Positions 24,927-40,000 are shown, counted from the stretch's first letter. The stretch is 64,000 nucleotides of DNA from Sympetrum striolatum (GCA_947579665.1 OX388344.1:10100346-10164345), one strand, 5' to 3'. The notes: a model not told the origin generated them from the letters alone. Numbers and translations are program-made.

Positions 24927-25099
24927 TCACGAAAATGAACTCTTGAGCCGCCAAAGCAACTCCTTCTGCAGCAACTCCTGTTCCTTCCTTGCTCCTCGAA
25001 GAACCGATCTGTTCTCTGCCGCTCTGCGCGCAAGGTAGGGAAGCACTTGTGACAGGCCCCCAACTGGAACTGATTTGTAAACACTGTACCCCTCCTTGG
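24927..25099 (-). CDS. PRODH2: PRODH2 last exon
   Basis: The acceptor TTTTCTTTCAG precedes the exon, which completes a GCC codon with the last base of the previous exon. It encodes 56 residues and the stop TGA at 24929-24927. The segment EGYSVYKSVPVGGLSQV and LPYLARRAAENRS is the C-terminal substrate-binding helix region with the Arg-Arg pair. Where relatives have Pro-Tyr-Gly this protein has Pro-Val-Gly. Two longer frames overlap this exon on the same strand and are shadows. Confidence 0.93.
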
Positions 25100-28000
25100 C
25101 TGAAAGAAAAGCAAATCAAGTGTAGTGTTCCAAGTCCCTCCGTCCCAGTCTGTTACAAATGTTGATTCTACACGATTACATCGCTAAAATTAGCCTTTGT
25201 TCTTCTCTTACGTGAGTATTCTATTTGAGGTATTAGAACGTTTGAAAAATGCATATGTTATGTGGAATATCGTCTTTCCGTTCCATGTTTCATCGTTTTG
25301 AATGGCGCGTATATTTATTTGTTATGAATGGCTGGGTGTGCAGCCCCGAGTACAACGAGTAGACATCCGAGGAAAAGATGCAAGAGGGGTACTGTTGTCC
25401 AATCTGACAATGTTGTCACATATTCATAATGTGACCTTTCGTCACGAAACCAAACTGTGGCACATTTCATATATATTGAAGGCGGATCACAACCAGGTTG
25501 CTTCACAGAATGGCCTCACTAATTGAGCCCTCCAACAACCACAGGAAATATCTGAAACCATATATTCATAAATCTTATTTAAAACAGAGAAGCTAGTCAG
25601 ATCTGCTAACGAGTGAAATTTTGTTTGCAAAATTTACATAATTTTAGAAATGATACATTATGGTATAGTCTTTACATTGACAAGGTGTAAGATCAGGAAA
25701 TTATACTTAGTAGATAATATAGCCAGTAAACTCTTATTTACCCGGGTCTCCTCTACTTATTATATTTATTTGATATACCAATTGCATTCTAGAATTCAAT
25801 TAATACGGGATTTCGTTTGAAGATATTTCCGATAATCGAATATTAGAAACGTTCAGATCCCATCCCAATCCCAAAGAAAACGGTTAAATGCTATCTCATC
25901 TTACAGAGAGGTCCTGGGTTCGACACCAAGCCACTTGGATACAGAATCGATTTTTACATAGAGATATTTGGGTTTCTATATCCTGAATTCTGAATGCATT
26001 TTAAATAGGAGAAAATTTGCCCTGACCTAGAGTAGAACCAAGGATGTCTTCTTAGTTTTCGTTGGAAATGCTTCCAGCCATACCTCGAATTTCGACTCTA
26101 AATTTCCGGGGAGTGCCTCAAAAAAATTTTCGAAAATCTCCGCAATGCATCCTTATGGAAAAAATCGGGAATTTGAGGATCTGGTATCGAACCCATGACA
26201 CTGAGGTTCAAAGTCGCTTTTTTCTTGCGGTTACACACTATGGCCATTGCATCGTAGGGTTTCAAGTCAGTGACATTTGTGGAACATGGTTAGAATTTTG
26301 ATCCCCAGTGAATGAATGAATGAATGAATCTATATTATATCCGGAGAAACATCTATTGTCTGGTGTTGAATAAACGAAAACACTTTTCAAAAATAAACTA
26401 GTGTAGTTTATTCCAAAAAAAAATCTTTACAAATGACTACAGAAAACATACAATTTGCAAAGATTTTTTTTGGAATAAACTTCACTAGTTTCTTTTTGAA
26501 AAGTGTTTTCGTTTATTCAATTCCTGTCATGGATTACTACAAAGTGAATCGCCGTTCCGTTGAGTTTAATCTATTGTCTGTAAAAACGTCTAGACCATCG
26601 AGTTTGAGGAGTTATAGCTTCCAGTAGAGTACACCGATGTTAATGAAATAAACAACATCTAATTGTACGTTCATTTCTACGTTTATTGATATGCGTTTAG
26701 ATTTCTTACTTGCCATAACTCTACTCTTACTTTACTTTGTTTGAAATAAGTACCCTTTTTTGCGCTTGGAAACCGATGGCCCAACTTTCTTAGATTGCAA
26801 CTCAGTTAATTTTTACAGTAATAACTTGCAATTTTTATATGCGTTAGCCAAGAACTCTATCAACATTCTGATGTAAAAAAATCGTCGAAATGTTTACATT
26901 TGTACTAGCAATGGACAAAGCTGCAAACCTCTGCTGACTTCGAAATAAAACATTCGATTAGAATATGAGTTTTACCGCTGTGATTGCAAGAATTACAGAA
27001 ATAAGAAATTGTAAGGAAATATTACTTAAAAATGCCAATATCTACATTATCAATGTTTATTCATCTCCGTTTTACGCTCGCAAAACAGCGTATTAACGCT
27101 GCAGGCGGCAGAGGAGAGTGTGCGCGTCGTCGGCGATGTTTTCTTTGAATCCCTTCCCGATAAATTGGAAACTTGAAACTCGGCATGTAGATCATGACTA
27201 TATTTTATGAACGCTGTTTAACGTTTCACTGATAGTACTTGGTTCGATCCCAGTGAGTATTTACGCTCCTCAACGCATTTCTAATAGGAATAACAGAATC
27301 CTATTCTAGGTCCTTCACGGTATGATTTCGACTCCAATTAAGTAAGATCTAATCCTACCAAGTTCTAATGATTATTCACATCTGCCGATAGTTCCTGGGT
27401 TCAACACCAGGCGAATCTAAAATTAGAAATTGCTACATTTTTTGAGATTTTATTGAACCCTTTCTTACAAGGAAACTTGAAACCAAGCATATGAATAGTG
27501 ATCATAAATAATTTTCATACACGCTGTTTAAGTCAATGACGCTTGTGGTTTAGCCTGCGAATTAGTATCCTATCTATCTATCTATGTATATGAATGAATC
27601 CGGAGAAGGAATTATATATAATAGATATATCTATTGCGAGTAAAATGTTGCTTGCATTCTACAAGCATCTTAATAATAAATATTTCAAATGGCTATCATT
27701 TCGAGAAGGTCCTCAAAAGGAAAAAAAGGGATTGAAAATATTCTTGAAAATCGTTGTATTTTATTTTAAATAGGAGAAATTTGCAACGACCTGGCGCCAA
27801 ACTCACGCACATTTGCTTTCAGTTTCATAGATATTTTGAAAGAAGAGCGCGTTTCCAGTGACCCCTATGATTTTTTATTCCCTATCCTATCGGGGTGGAG
27901 CATAAAATATTTTCGAAACCGAATCATAAATAATTTGAAACTCCCGCCATACGTTACAAATAGTAGAGACGCCTGGTGTCAAACCCAGGATCTTTTGGAA

Positions 28001-31000
28001 GATGTGAATGCATATAACGACCGGATAGAAATAAAATTTATATGAATAAAATTTTTGAAGTCGTTATCATACCGGGAAGGTCCAAAATTAAGAATCCTCA
28101 TCTGATAGGCATAGGGTAACTTAAACGGCTCTCTGGGATCGAACCAAGAACGATAAGGGAAACCTTAACAGCGCATATGAAATACATTTATGATCTCTAT
28201 TGTGGTAATTTGGCTAGGCAAGCGCCTTCGGCTCCTCTGTACCAATTCTTCGACGGTACGCGTCCTTTTTGCAGCTGCGCTAGCATTTCCTGGAAATGCT
28301 AGGGCTCACGAAAGGCACCACTCAAGCTGCTAGCGATAAATTTAACCTCTCTATGAGGACTGATTGAGACGCTACACTAGTCATTGTCTAGGGAGAGGCT
28401 GCACCTCCACCTGTACCCTTTGTGTTTACGGGGTAGCGTCCACCCGGAGGAGTCGGGGTAGCGTCCTTCCAAAGAGTATATAAGGACTATGTTCCCAATG
28501 AGAAGTCACCATATCCTATCTGACCTTAGCTTGCTACGGGGCAGAGCCACCTTATCCACTTCATCATCTGACCTTAGCTTGCTACGGGGCAGAGCCAACC
28601 TCGATCCTCCCGTTCCGACTTTAGGCCACTAAGAGTCGAGACCCCCGGTCCCGTCCTTACCCCATCCAAGTAAGTGTACCGATTAATAAATATAACTGTA
28701 AACGAAAGCCTCAAGGAGTTAGTTATTTCTATTCACATGCCGTGTTTAAAAATTCTATGTTACCTGGAAGGGGTTCAAAAAAATCTTAAAAATCGCTGCA
28801 ATGCAATTTAAATAGGGGAATATTTGTCCTGACCTAGCGTCGAACCAAGGATAATTTTCGAAGATGTATTTATGGTTTTCGACGGATACTCTCGGATTCT
28901 AGGATCCCTAAATATTTCAACTGTCTAATTTGCGGGGAAGTGCCTCAAAACAATTTTCGAAAATCCCCGCAATGTTTCTTTATTGGAAAAACGGGACTTT
29001 GGGGCCTTTTGGAATCGAACCCATGACACTGAGGTTCAAAATCGCTTTTTTTCTGGCGGTATATAGGTATATACGGAGAAACATCTATTATATATAGACT
29101 TTTCTCCGGATATACTTATATATACCCAGAGTTTTAGAGTTTGAGGCAGTTGCAGCCAATATCTCTGCTTGAACTTTCACACATAGTTAGAGATGGTGAT
29201 CTTCTATTGTGCTGCATTGGAAGTATCACCAGGAACACCCGGGTTCGATGCCGGACTGTAAACAATTCTCCCATTTAATACATATTGGTTGAATTTTCAT
29301 AATTCTTTCGGAGTATTTACATCGAAGACAGATAATTGATACTTTGCATGTGTATGTATATTTATGATATGCCATGAACCATTTCCTTGCAGTATGTAAG
29401 CAGCATTTTACTCATATAGAAAGATAGATAGGATACTAATTCACAGGCGAAACCACAAGCGTCATCGACTTTAAATGTTTACAGCGTATTGGCCCCACCG
29501 TAAAACCCCCAGAAAAAGCGATATATCGATCATTCTGACCATGGGTTCGGTCCCAGAAGGCCCCAAAATTCCAAATTTTCCCATTTTAATGTATTGCCTT
29601 GATTTTTGGGAATTTCTAAAAAATACTTCCCGGATAGTTAGAGAATAAAAAAATTAGGTGCCTACAGGTATGGACCTTATCTATCAAAAACATTAATGAT
29701 TATTACAGAAAATGTCCTGGGTTTGGTGCTAGGACGATACAAAAATACCCCATTTAAATACATTGGGGTAGTTTTTCATAATTTTTTAATGCACTTATCG
29801 AAATGATAGGAAGTTCTTGCTTAGTTAGAAGATGTATATTAAGACTCGGTTTAAGAAAAAAATTTAGATAAAGCCATTCTGTTCCTGGATTCGATGCCAG
29901 AGCACATTAATATTTCTCACATAAAGAATACAAGGGAAAAGTAGTATGTTGTTTAAAGCACTTGCAGCCAATATTTATGCTTGAGTATTCACACATAGTT
30001 AGAGATTCTGTTGTGCTGCATAGTATGTATCACCAGGAAGACCCGGGTTTGATGCCGGGTGGTAAATATATCTCCCATTTAAAACATATTGGTTGAATTT
30101 TCATAATCCTTTCAGAGTATTTACCAAGAAGACAGACAGTTGACATTTTGCATGCATAGTTAAATTTAGTTATGCTATAGAACAAACCGTTCCATAAATA
30201 AAAAGAAATATGAGCAGTTGAGATTTGAAGCAGCAACCCTACAGTTTATTTTGATACAAAGAAAGTAATATCGTTTCATGCTTGTAATATGCAAGAATCA
30301 TTTTATATATATGAATGAAACCGGAGAAGGAATTATATATAATAGATATAATGCTTCTCTGGATATACCCATAGACCCACTATCATGGATACAAATTCTA
30401 ACCATCTTCCACATTTGACTATTTAGGATAACTAGGGCAGAATGCAGGAAAATTATGTGAAATTTCTTTGTAGTGAACAAAGAGTCACCCTGGGGACCTA
30501 GGCAATTTTTAATCGCGTTTTCTCATTAGATTACATGCAGATTTTTAGACCATACTGAATTACCAAATAATTCATTCAATTCAATCATGAAAGCCTGGAG
30601 TTTATGGATCTTCTTTACAGGAAACAAAAGTTAGGTATTTTTTTATGTTGGTTTCCAAGTTATTTTACTGTGCTTCCTCTTTTCTGTTGGGTTTTAATTG
30701 TGAATTCAAATCCGTATTACTTAATTTAACTCATGAAACATTTTTATTCAGGGGTTTTATGATTTAAGGAGACTTTTATAATAAGAACTGACTCTAAGGA
30801 GCTCTTAAGGAAAGAACATTCAACAAAAGATCTGATGATAGTAAAACATAATCTCTGGCAATTTAGCATTGGAAGATACAAAGTTGTAAGTAACCTCTTG
30901 ATATTTCTCAAAGGATTTCTCAATTCTTATAAAAGATAGGAAACATAACAGCTTCTGCCTAGATATTTCTGATAGGAAACATAACGCAGAAGCTGTTATG

Positions 31001-34000
31001 TTTCCTATCAGACCAACACATTCAATATTTTTTGTGGAGCTTATTCATAGTGTTATGCTTCTGATTATAAAAATGGTTTCTGAATTATATTTTTAAATAC
31101 TTGCATGTTAAAACTTTTCTCAATTATTGGTATGGAAAGAAAATTATATGAAGAATCTTCTTCTGAAATCAGAATTTAGCCATTATCTTGAAATGGTAAA
31201 AACTTTTATGAAGGAAATGGATTGTTGATAAATATTTATAACTTAATAAAATCTTCTCTATTTAAATCACAAGGATTGCTGATATTGCCTCTCTTAAGAT
31301 TAAAAAGGAGGATGATTGAATCTGGGTATTGAAAATTATAATATTATTTAATAAAAGAATCAAGGAGTAAGAGAATGCCATTCTTTTACCAACTGTACTA
31401 ATTTATTGTTAGTTGGTTGGCATCTTTTTCTTGCTCTCTTAATAATGTCCTAACAAAGTTACAGCCAAATCACATGATTCTACAATATCTATAAATCAAT
31501 ACAGGTATGTGTATCAATTTCATATTGACATGATATAGCAATTATTTATGTTATAACTCATCAATTTCAACAGTTACACTGGACTCTAAATCATGGCTTA
31601 TGAAAGAATGGTATGGAAATCAAAGCTTCTGGTATTCATATTTTAATATTAACTTAGAATTTCACCTGCAAATCATGTTATTTTCCTATTAGCTCTGACG
31701 ATCTTACTTTCAATATAGTTTTCGTCTATCCTTAATAGTAGAATTGTTCATATATGGAGAGGCAATTTTAGTTTACCAGAAGAGATAACAATGTAATGTA
31801 CAGATGGGACATGGAAAGAATAGCAGAATGCAACAAATAAATTGTATTGGCTTGTTTTGTTTATGGCACTGAATGAGTGTGTGTTAAACATCAAAGAACA
31901 TTAAAGAAACCATAAAGAATAAAACATGTCTATCTTTCAAAGGTCAGGTATTTATTTTTTGATAGTGAATATTGATTTGGAAATACTACGTGATGAATGC
32001 TTTTTATTCTTTTCTATTATTCTTTTCTTTTGAATTTCTTTATGAAATTTTCTGAATGAATATTACTATAAAAAACCGCTGTGCCCTGTGATAGGCGCAG
32101 AGAACTCAAAAATGATAATGTAGTGGGTGTGGAAGGTCCAACGAAACTCAAATAAGAGGAAAATGGGAGTCTTCCCAAAAGGTTTAAACAAGGAGGGAAA
32201 GAATGGAATAGTTACATTAAGATGCGGTTAAGAAAACAGAATAAGATATGTATGCACAAGACACCAAGAGAAAATTTCCTTTATCTCCTGATCATAACTT
32301 CCTTGTAAAAGTCAGCAGGTGGCCTCATTTAAACAACAAACTACAATTATAGAACTGCTAATCTAATTATAAAGTTCTAAACTTGTAGAATAAAGCAGGG
32401 CGGATGGTTATGTTATATATTATAAAACAAACTCCAAAAAACTCTTCTAAACTTGTGATAGAAGCCTCAGGCAAGTGGTTAGCCTTTGTGGTAAGTGGTC
32501 TTGGAATCAATACCCTGTTTGAGCCCTCATTTATTTTGATTCATCCAAAACTGTGATCAAAATCGGTAGTATAACCAAATTTGGCATAGAATTGAAGACA
32601 CGTTGAAGCCACTGACCACGTTGCATCCAATGTAAATTATATCACCTGCCTATGCAATAACCCTCAAAGTGACATGCAATTTACTCATTTTAACTTGTGA
32701 TAGATTCTCTCAGATATTTGTGTACTTAAGTATTAAAGTAAATATCTATACTAAAATTGTCAATGTTCTTCTTACCTAATGGCATAGATATCTGCTCTGC
32801 CATTCCATATATTTGTGCAAATGCAACATCATCTTTTTTTTGTAGGCCCAAAGAGTGCATAGTATCCAAAGCATGGCAGATCCCTCCTTCATTATGCGTT
32901 GCAACTACAATGAAGCAATTTCCTGGAGATGACTTTGCAGCATGCTCCATGAAGTGAGTTATTACCCTGGAAATAAATGTCATTCAAGAGTCAAAGAATG
33001 TAAATTTATAAAGGAAATAGCTTAGCCCTCTCGTATTGCCATATTAAACAAATAACAGTATTCAATTGCTTTACATGCTAGGAAGAGCAATAAATAGTAA
33101 TATGTAAGATTTACATTTTAGGTATTATGTGTAGTATCACTGTAGAACCATTAATCCGTGGTTTCAACTGATAAAGGGGTGCCTCCTGTATTTTGCTTTT
33201 CCAAAAATTCCGTTTTAAATACTTTTAAAAACGTTTTTGTAAACAAATACCTTCATATTTCTAGGCAATCACAAATTTTCAACAAACACACATTCTTCAA
33301 TTGATTATCTGAATTTCAGATTCTCTTCAGAGAGAAATTTGTGCGATCAACGAAGTGATAATTATCACATCGTGTCTAATCATGCTCCGAGACTCCCAGA
33401 TGTGATGTGGAATGGGGAGAGCAGGATTCCTCTTTCACTTCATGCTTGAACTTATGAATGATTCAATTTTTTTTATGGTTAAAATAAAAATAAAATTCTC
33501 AGAAACTTAATAAACCCTTGATTCCCTGAAACAGTATTATCTATTATATATAGACGCTTCTCCGGATATACCTATATATATATACATTCATAGGGGATCA
33601 AAATTCTAACCATGTTCCACAAGTGCCACTGATTTGAAATTTTAACGACATATTGGCCATGACGTGTAACCTCCAGGAAAAAGCCGAGTTTTAACCTCAG
33701 TGTCATGGGTTCGATTCCAGAAGACCCCAAAGTCGCGATTTTCCCCATAAGATTACATGGCGGGGATTTTCGAAAATTGTTTTGAGGCACTTCCCGGAAA
33801 AGGAGAGAGTTCAAATTCGAGGGCTCGCTAGATGCCGTGCATATCCAACGAAAATCAAAAAAATATCTTCGAATATTGTCCATGGTTCGATGCTAGGTCG
33901 GTGCAAAAATCGGCCGTTTAAAATGCACTGCGGCGATTTTTAAGATTTTTTTTGGATCCTTTCCCGATAACATGGATACTTGAAACTCGACACGTGGATA

Positions 34001-37000
34001 GATATTATAAATACATTTCATAATCAAATTTTACATGTTCGCTGATGGTCCATGGTTCGATCCCAGAGGGCCATTTGCATTTCTCAATGTATTTCTTACG
34101 GAGATAACGGAAACAAAATTTAGGTACTTTCCGAAATGCTATCGACTTAAAACTTTGCATGATACAAGAGCAAGTTCTAACAAATCAAACTGTGCATTGA
34201 CAGCGTACATGATGTCCTTGGTTCGACACCAGGTGCCTCTGCAATCAGTAACTGTGACGATTTTTACGAATTATTTTGAACCTATTCCCTTTAATATTTA
34301 AGCTTGAAATTCGGTACATAGATAGAAATGTTATACATAAATTTTGAAAAAATATTTTAGATTTAAATGATTGTCCTTGGTTCGAATCCAGAGAGCCATT
34401 TACATACGTGAAAATTAGAACGTCTTTTGAGGCCGTTGTAGCCAATATTTCTACTTGAATTTTCACACATAGTTAGAGATGGTGATCTTCTATTGTGTTT
34501 CATAGTAGGTTTACCAGTAAGACCCGGGTTCGATGCCAGACGATGAAAGTTCGGGGAATTTTAAGAAAAAATTAAATCCTTTTTTTTTCCTTTTGAGGAC
34601 CGTCCCGATATAATGACGATATGAAATTAGTGTTGTCGATCTGCTTGCTGTATGCAAGCAACATTTTACTCGTATTATGTACGTAGGCCTTAGATATTTT
34701 ACAGGGACGGATCCAGGGGGGTGGTCCTGGGGGTCCGGACCCCCCCCCCACCCGAAATATCACTTGTGCCTATTTTTCGAAAATGAAACTCAAATAACGC
34801 AAATAAACACACAATTAAATAAGCAATCACTAGCGAAAATATTCGAGTTTGTCTAACACAATTCCAACGTCACGTTTTGTGAAAGCCGAAATATCTTTTA
34901 GTTTTAAATTTTTCGATCGGACCCCCACCAAAATTTTTTCTAGATCCGTCCCTGATAATTTCACATTGGAAATGTATATTTGTAATTAATATGTTTAAAT
35001 GCTGTTTGTTCATCAAGAATTTCTTACCTTAATGTCGAAGTTAGTTTCTCCTCGGGAGAAATCCGCGTCCACAACGTCGCCCGACTTTGTCTGCCCGGAT
35101 TTTGTTATTATCGGACTCAATGTCGGGTCGGAATACGTCTCCAACGTAAGTGTAGCCTAACACGCGGATTCCGTAGCCTATTGCTATCTGACGAGGATTA
35201 ATAACAACTTGGTATTTGGATCCTGTTCATTTCGGTGGTACAGTTAGCACAGCGTCTGCAGTTATTTAATGGCAACCTGTAACAAGGTGCAATAATTCGA
35301 AATGACGAAATTGCATTTCATATCCAGTTACCGCTTTTGTGGTTCCTTATAGTCAGTGTAGTAAGGATTAGCCTCTGCACACTGGATTTCATTTTGTAAA
35401 CTAGCTAAGACTGCATTTTCAATAATTATGAGTGTCGCAGCGACGGCAATATTATGTCGAAGGGGGAAATACTCATCAAAGAGAAGTTTCATCGAAAATA
35501 GTCGAATTCGGTAAGCGCAGATTTATTTATCATTCTGAAGACGTTGAAGAGCGGCCGTCGCTGCCAACAAACGATCAGCAAAGCCCAGTCTCCCCGGTTG
35601 CCCAAAAGCGCACGCGGATTTTCGAGCCTTTTTCCAGGAAAGGGGGAAGAGGGAAGTCTACCGAGCCGAACCAATAAAAGCATTCTGTTTCCGCGAACAC
35701 TTCCCGCAGCCACAGCTTTCAGCCATTTTTTGTGCTTTCTAAAAATCCTTGCCGGTATCGCGTGTTGAAAAATAGGTCGATACTAATATAATATGCAAAC
35801 CTGCGACAAAATGTCTGCTTTAAAATTTTTCGTACTCGTGCACAAATCGACCTGGTAGTAGTGTGTCTTTTTGAGTTAGTGCTCGGGAGGGACAAGCGGG
35901 GGGCAGTTGAGTGCCTCCGCGCCAAGACTGAGAACGCTCAGTGCATTTTTTCGTTTACGTAATAAACTGAAGTGAGAATCGTTTTGTATCTTTTCCTCTA
36001 CCCCGGCGTATCCTCGTTACAAATACATGAATTCGGATAGACCGATAATAAAATTGAAAGACCTCTTCGTGATGCAATCGCAAGCTACTGCTGGGATACT
36101 GCCTGTCTCTACGTAAATTTGCATCCTTGCTACTATTTGCCTCCAACACTACATAAATACCTATTAACGGAACAGAAATATCAAAAAAATGCGATTCTTC
36201 TTTTGGGAGAGCTATCAGAAGAAGCCATGAGGTCTAGAAACAAGGATATCAGGAGGTTTCGGGAAAGATTCACGAGGAAACACTCGAGAATAGCCACTAA
36301 TGAGGATTTAATAAAAAGGCTGCTGCCGACATCAGATTTCAGGATTTCAATGTTAGGCGCATTGAAATCTAAGAAGAAAATCCTAACAAAAGAGTTAAGA
36401 AATCTCCTCATTACCTACGACCGAGATAGTGAGTTATTTGAATCCAAGGACTCAGACGAAGCATCTCCTGACGACTGAAAGGGAGGCACTTAGTAAAGTC
36501 ATGAAATACGTTTATTACAATTAATAATTGAAATATAAGCTGCCATACCGACAATTAAGGTAATAAATTTAAAATTGAAAGGAATATTTACAATATTAAG
36601 AGTTTTTATATATATTAAACTAACAAACAAAATATTTCCCTAATGTACCAACATTTCTCAATTCCGCATTTATTATCTGAAGTAAAGGTCTTATATTCAT
36701 ATCTTAAAGTGCAGTTTATTTATCCGAGTGGTTTAACACTCCACATATTCGTCAACTCTCCGCGCGGCATGCGGGAAAGTTTCAGCCGGTTAGAACTTTG
36801 CGTCAATGTTGCAGGAGCCTACAGTCGTTCACACGTCGCAACGTTGGTCGCAACACTCGAGACGCGCGGCATTTCGGGCCGCACGGCAAGAAAAGTCCCC
36901 TCGTGTGAACCTACCTTTAGCAGGAGACTATGTGACGTCACGCGGAGGGAGTGTGACGTCAAGGGATACTCCGCCAGGAAGCAGAACTATTTCATGAGGA

Positions 37001-40000
37001 ACCGGTTTGGTTATTGCGAAGTTACCGTTGAAGTGTGTGGGCTTAGAGAGAACGTTGGATCCGGTTTTTTCGATCCAGTAACTTAGTCCGTATTTGAAAA
37101 TATTTAATTTCATTTCATTAGCTCCAAATGATCTGGAGCTAACACCCAGAAGTGGGATAACGAGTCAAATTCCTGACATCATGCCTGGAATTCGTTTCTT
37201 GTGGTGTATCCGATTGCACATTGACTTCCACAGCACCATAATTGGTTTATATTGACCTGGACCAGCCACCTCTTAATTCAGGTAGCTTCCCAATTGTTTT
37301 GATACTGAGTAAACATCATTACCCATCACACCCACTGGCAATCAAACCCACATGGCCACCAAGGGGCTTATTACAAGATGTATACGATCCTTCTGGTGGA
37401 TTATAGTCAATTTTGTGTTTACTACTCTGAATCCCCCTTGAGTCAAATCCTGACATTGCCCCTAGTGTATTGTAATATACCCCTTATTAAATCCATCGAT
37501 TTACTAAATTACAAATTGTGTCTGCAGGTTTGAAGAAGGGATATTTATTTTCACTATATTGGTAGTGTTATTACCTTTTATAATTCTGTCCTGTTTCTGC
37601 ATGAGAGGTGCAGGTTGGATCAGGAGATTCTCTGCTTGCTATTTTTCTCTCTTGTTCCAAATATGCTCCTCGCACTATTTTGGCTCCATAGCATGATCTC
37701 AGTGCATTTGTGATTTCAAGTTCTTTCTTCAGATTATCCACAGCATTCTGTCAACGAATACAAGGAATGGAAAATGATTAGAGTCGAAACCTTTCATGGT
37801 TATTTTCTAACAGATAAATCAGAGGATGGTGAAGATGCGCTACTTAAATGTTATAACTGATATGCCTTAAGATAGCCAAGTATTCTTCATTAGTGATTAT
37901 CCTAAGATATCATTATAATTGTTACATGGTTTATCTATTATCATGGCCATACTTTGTTATCAATTATGTAAAAAGTTGACATGTTGTAGAAAACTGTAGT
38001 ATATAAATTTGGGACCTGTATTTTACTGCTAAATACTCAAAGTTAGTATTAAAGTCCTTGGTTTGATTCTCCCTACAATTTAAATTTTGAGAAATAATTA
38101 GCAAGCAACATCAAATTAAGTCGGTGCAAACTAACATCTGAGAGGCAAGATAAATGTAAGATGTGAGCAATTAAAAAAAGGATATGAATGTTCTTTGATG
38201 AGTTACTATCCCTATAAATGTCTTCATAGTTATATTCAGGTCACCTGAAGATGACGGTAATATCAAAACCAGTCATTTCAAAAAATAAAATTTGTGGGAA
38301 GCTATGAAGGACTTTTGTTGATTTATTTATGTAGATGGCAATCCACAATATTAGGCCAGAACACCTTGAGCTTAGAAGTATCCCTATTGTTTCTTGTTTT
38401 ACCCTTTTATGTGAAAAATGATTTCATAATTTAGACATTGTTTGCTCCCTATGTTTACCATCAAGAACAAATATTTCTGATAGAATAAGATTTTGATGAT
38501 AATAGCTGAACAATGGTGATAAAATAATGATAAAGAAATTAAATATAAAAATGGTAAATGAGTTTCTCACAGCCAAGTTTGATAACCCTTCTGAATAGTG
38601 TAACTGGAAGGAGATATTTGTTATGAGGATCTGAAGGCAAACAGGGCAACACAGTCTGAGCAGAAACTATAAGTAATTGAGATTGGTCGGTAGAATTTTG
38701 CAAGCAAACTTAAAAATATGGAATGGACTCTTTGAAATCAAGGAAATAGATGCTTATACCATTTGCATTTGTGATGTTACCAACCTGAAGTTTAAAATCC
38801 ATTACAGATTAAATGATCGGTAAGCAAATGAATATGAATTAAATTAGATGATGTACACATGTATGTGGAGCAGCTGAATGTCATCACTTTGCACTCAAAA
38901 CTTAATTGAGCTGAAGAAAAGGGAAAGCAATCAGACCTCAAATACAAAGCCCATTTATTACAGTATTCATTGGTCCAATCCATGTATTGACACTGGGTGA
39001 GTAACATGTTTGAAAAATAAATGATAATTCACTGAAGGGACTCTGCAAACCATTAGAATAAGCAATACATAAGACAGACCAGAAAAGTCTTGGTATCTTA
39101 AAACAAGAATAGGATGGAAAGCAACCTTGGTGGAATAGAGGGATTGAGCAAAGAACATATATCCAGAACCTGAAGGAGTGAATGCATAATTGGAGAAATC
39201 TACACCAGCTATCCAATTTGAATTGTTTAATGAACTTTTAAATTTGCAAATCGTAGGTTATGGGTCACCTGAAGATTTTAAAATAGGGTATTTAAAAAAT
39301 TTTCAAGAAATGAAAGAAGGATGACTGAAGTAATTGTGAAGGAAAAACAGCATTACAGATAGACCTTGTATTGATAATGTACTTAGCGTAGAACAGGAGG
39401 TAAATAAATGATGAGCCCACTATCTTCAGATTGACTCAGAGATTTATAGAAAGCATATGATAGTGTTCTACTCTACAACTATGGGTAATTCAAAAAAGCC
39501 AGAACATAAAATCAGTGCAAACCAGCTGTAAAGTATCCATATACCAAAAATAGATGTTCTATTGGAAATATAACCGTACTGTTAGATGTTAAATGGTTTC
39601 AGATAGGGTTGTTGCCCAAAACCATTACAATTATGGACATTTATGCTCAATAATCAAATGCAGGATGTAATTATATGTTATTTTTTTTGTAAATCATAGG
39701 CAGAAAAGAGAACTATGTACATATATGCTAATGGTCAGCTTCTTGCTACAATTTTGCTCATTGTTTCAACATTGATGGAGCTGCAATTGAGATATCAAAT
39801 GGCCTCGAACGATTAGATTATATGATCATAACAAAATGTAGTGATAAAAGTGAAACTTCAATATTAAACAGAATTATTACAATATAAGTTTGAGCAATTT
39901 TTAAGTATGAATTTTCACAGGGTTGTCAAAGACTATTTTTTGTAATTGGGGTCTTATGTGTTAGTATGTTACTGTCAGATATGGTAATTAAGCAGTTAAA

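Noticed and set aside
24658..25119. 153-codon minus-strand frame over the last PRODH2 exon
   Set aside because: It is a shadow; the frame entered by the splice acceptor gives the conserved PRODH2 C-terminus and ends at 24927.
32461..32525. tRNA-like SINE head (aagtggttagcc...)
   Set aside because: The A-box-like word has no acceptable B box at the right distance.
36760..37000. CpG island or promoter of PRODH2 or another gene
   Set aside because: The GC-rich patch is inside a PRODH2 intron, has no associated exon, and looks more like a transposon end.
38241..38282. Penelope-type tail motif
   Set aside because: CTGAAGATGACGG is followed by CAAAACC rather than CGAAAC; too weak to call.
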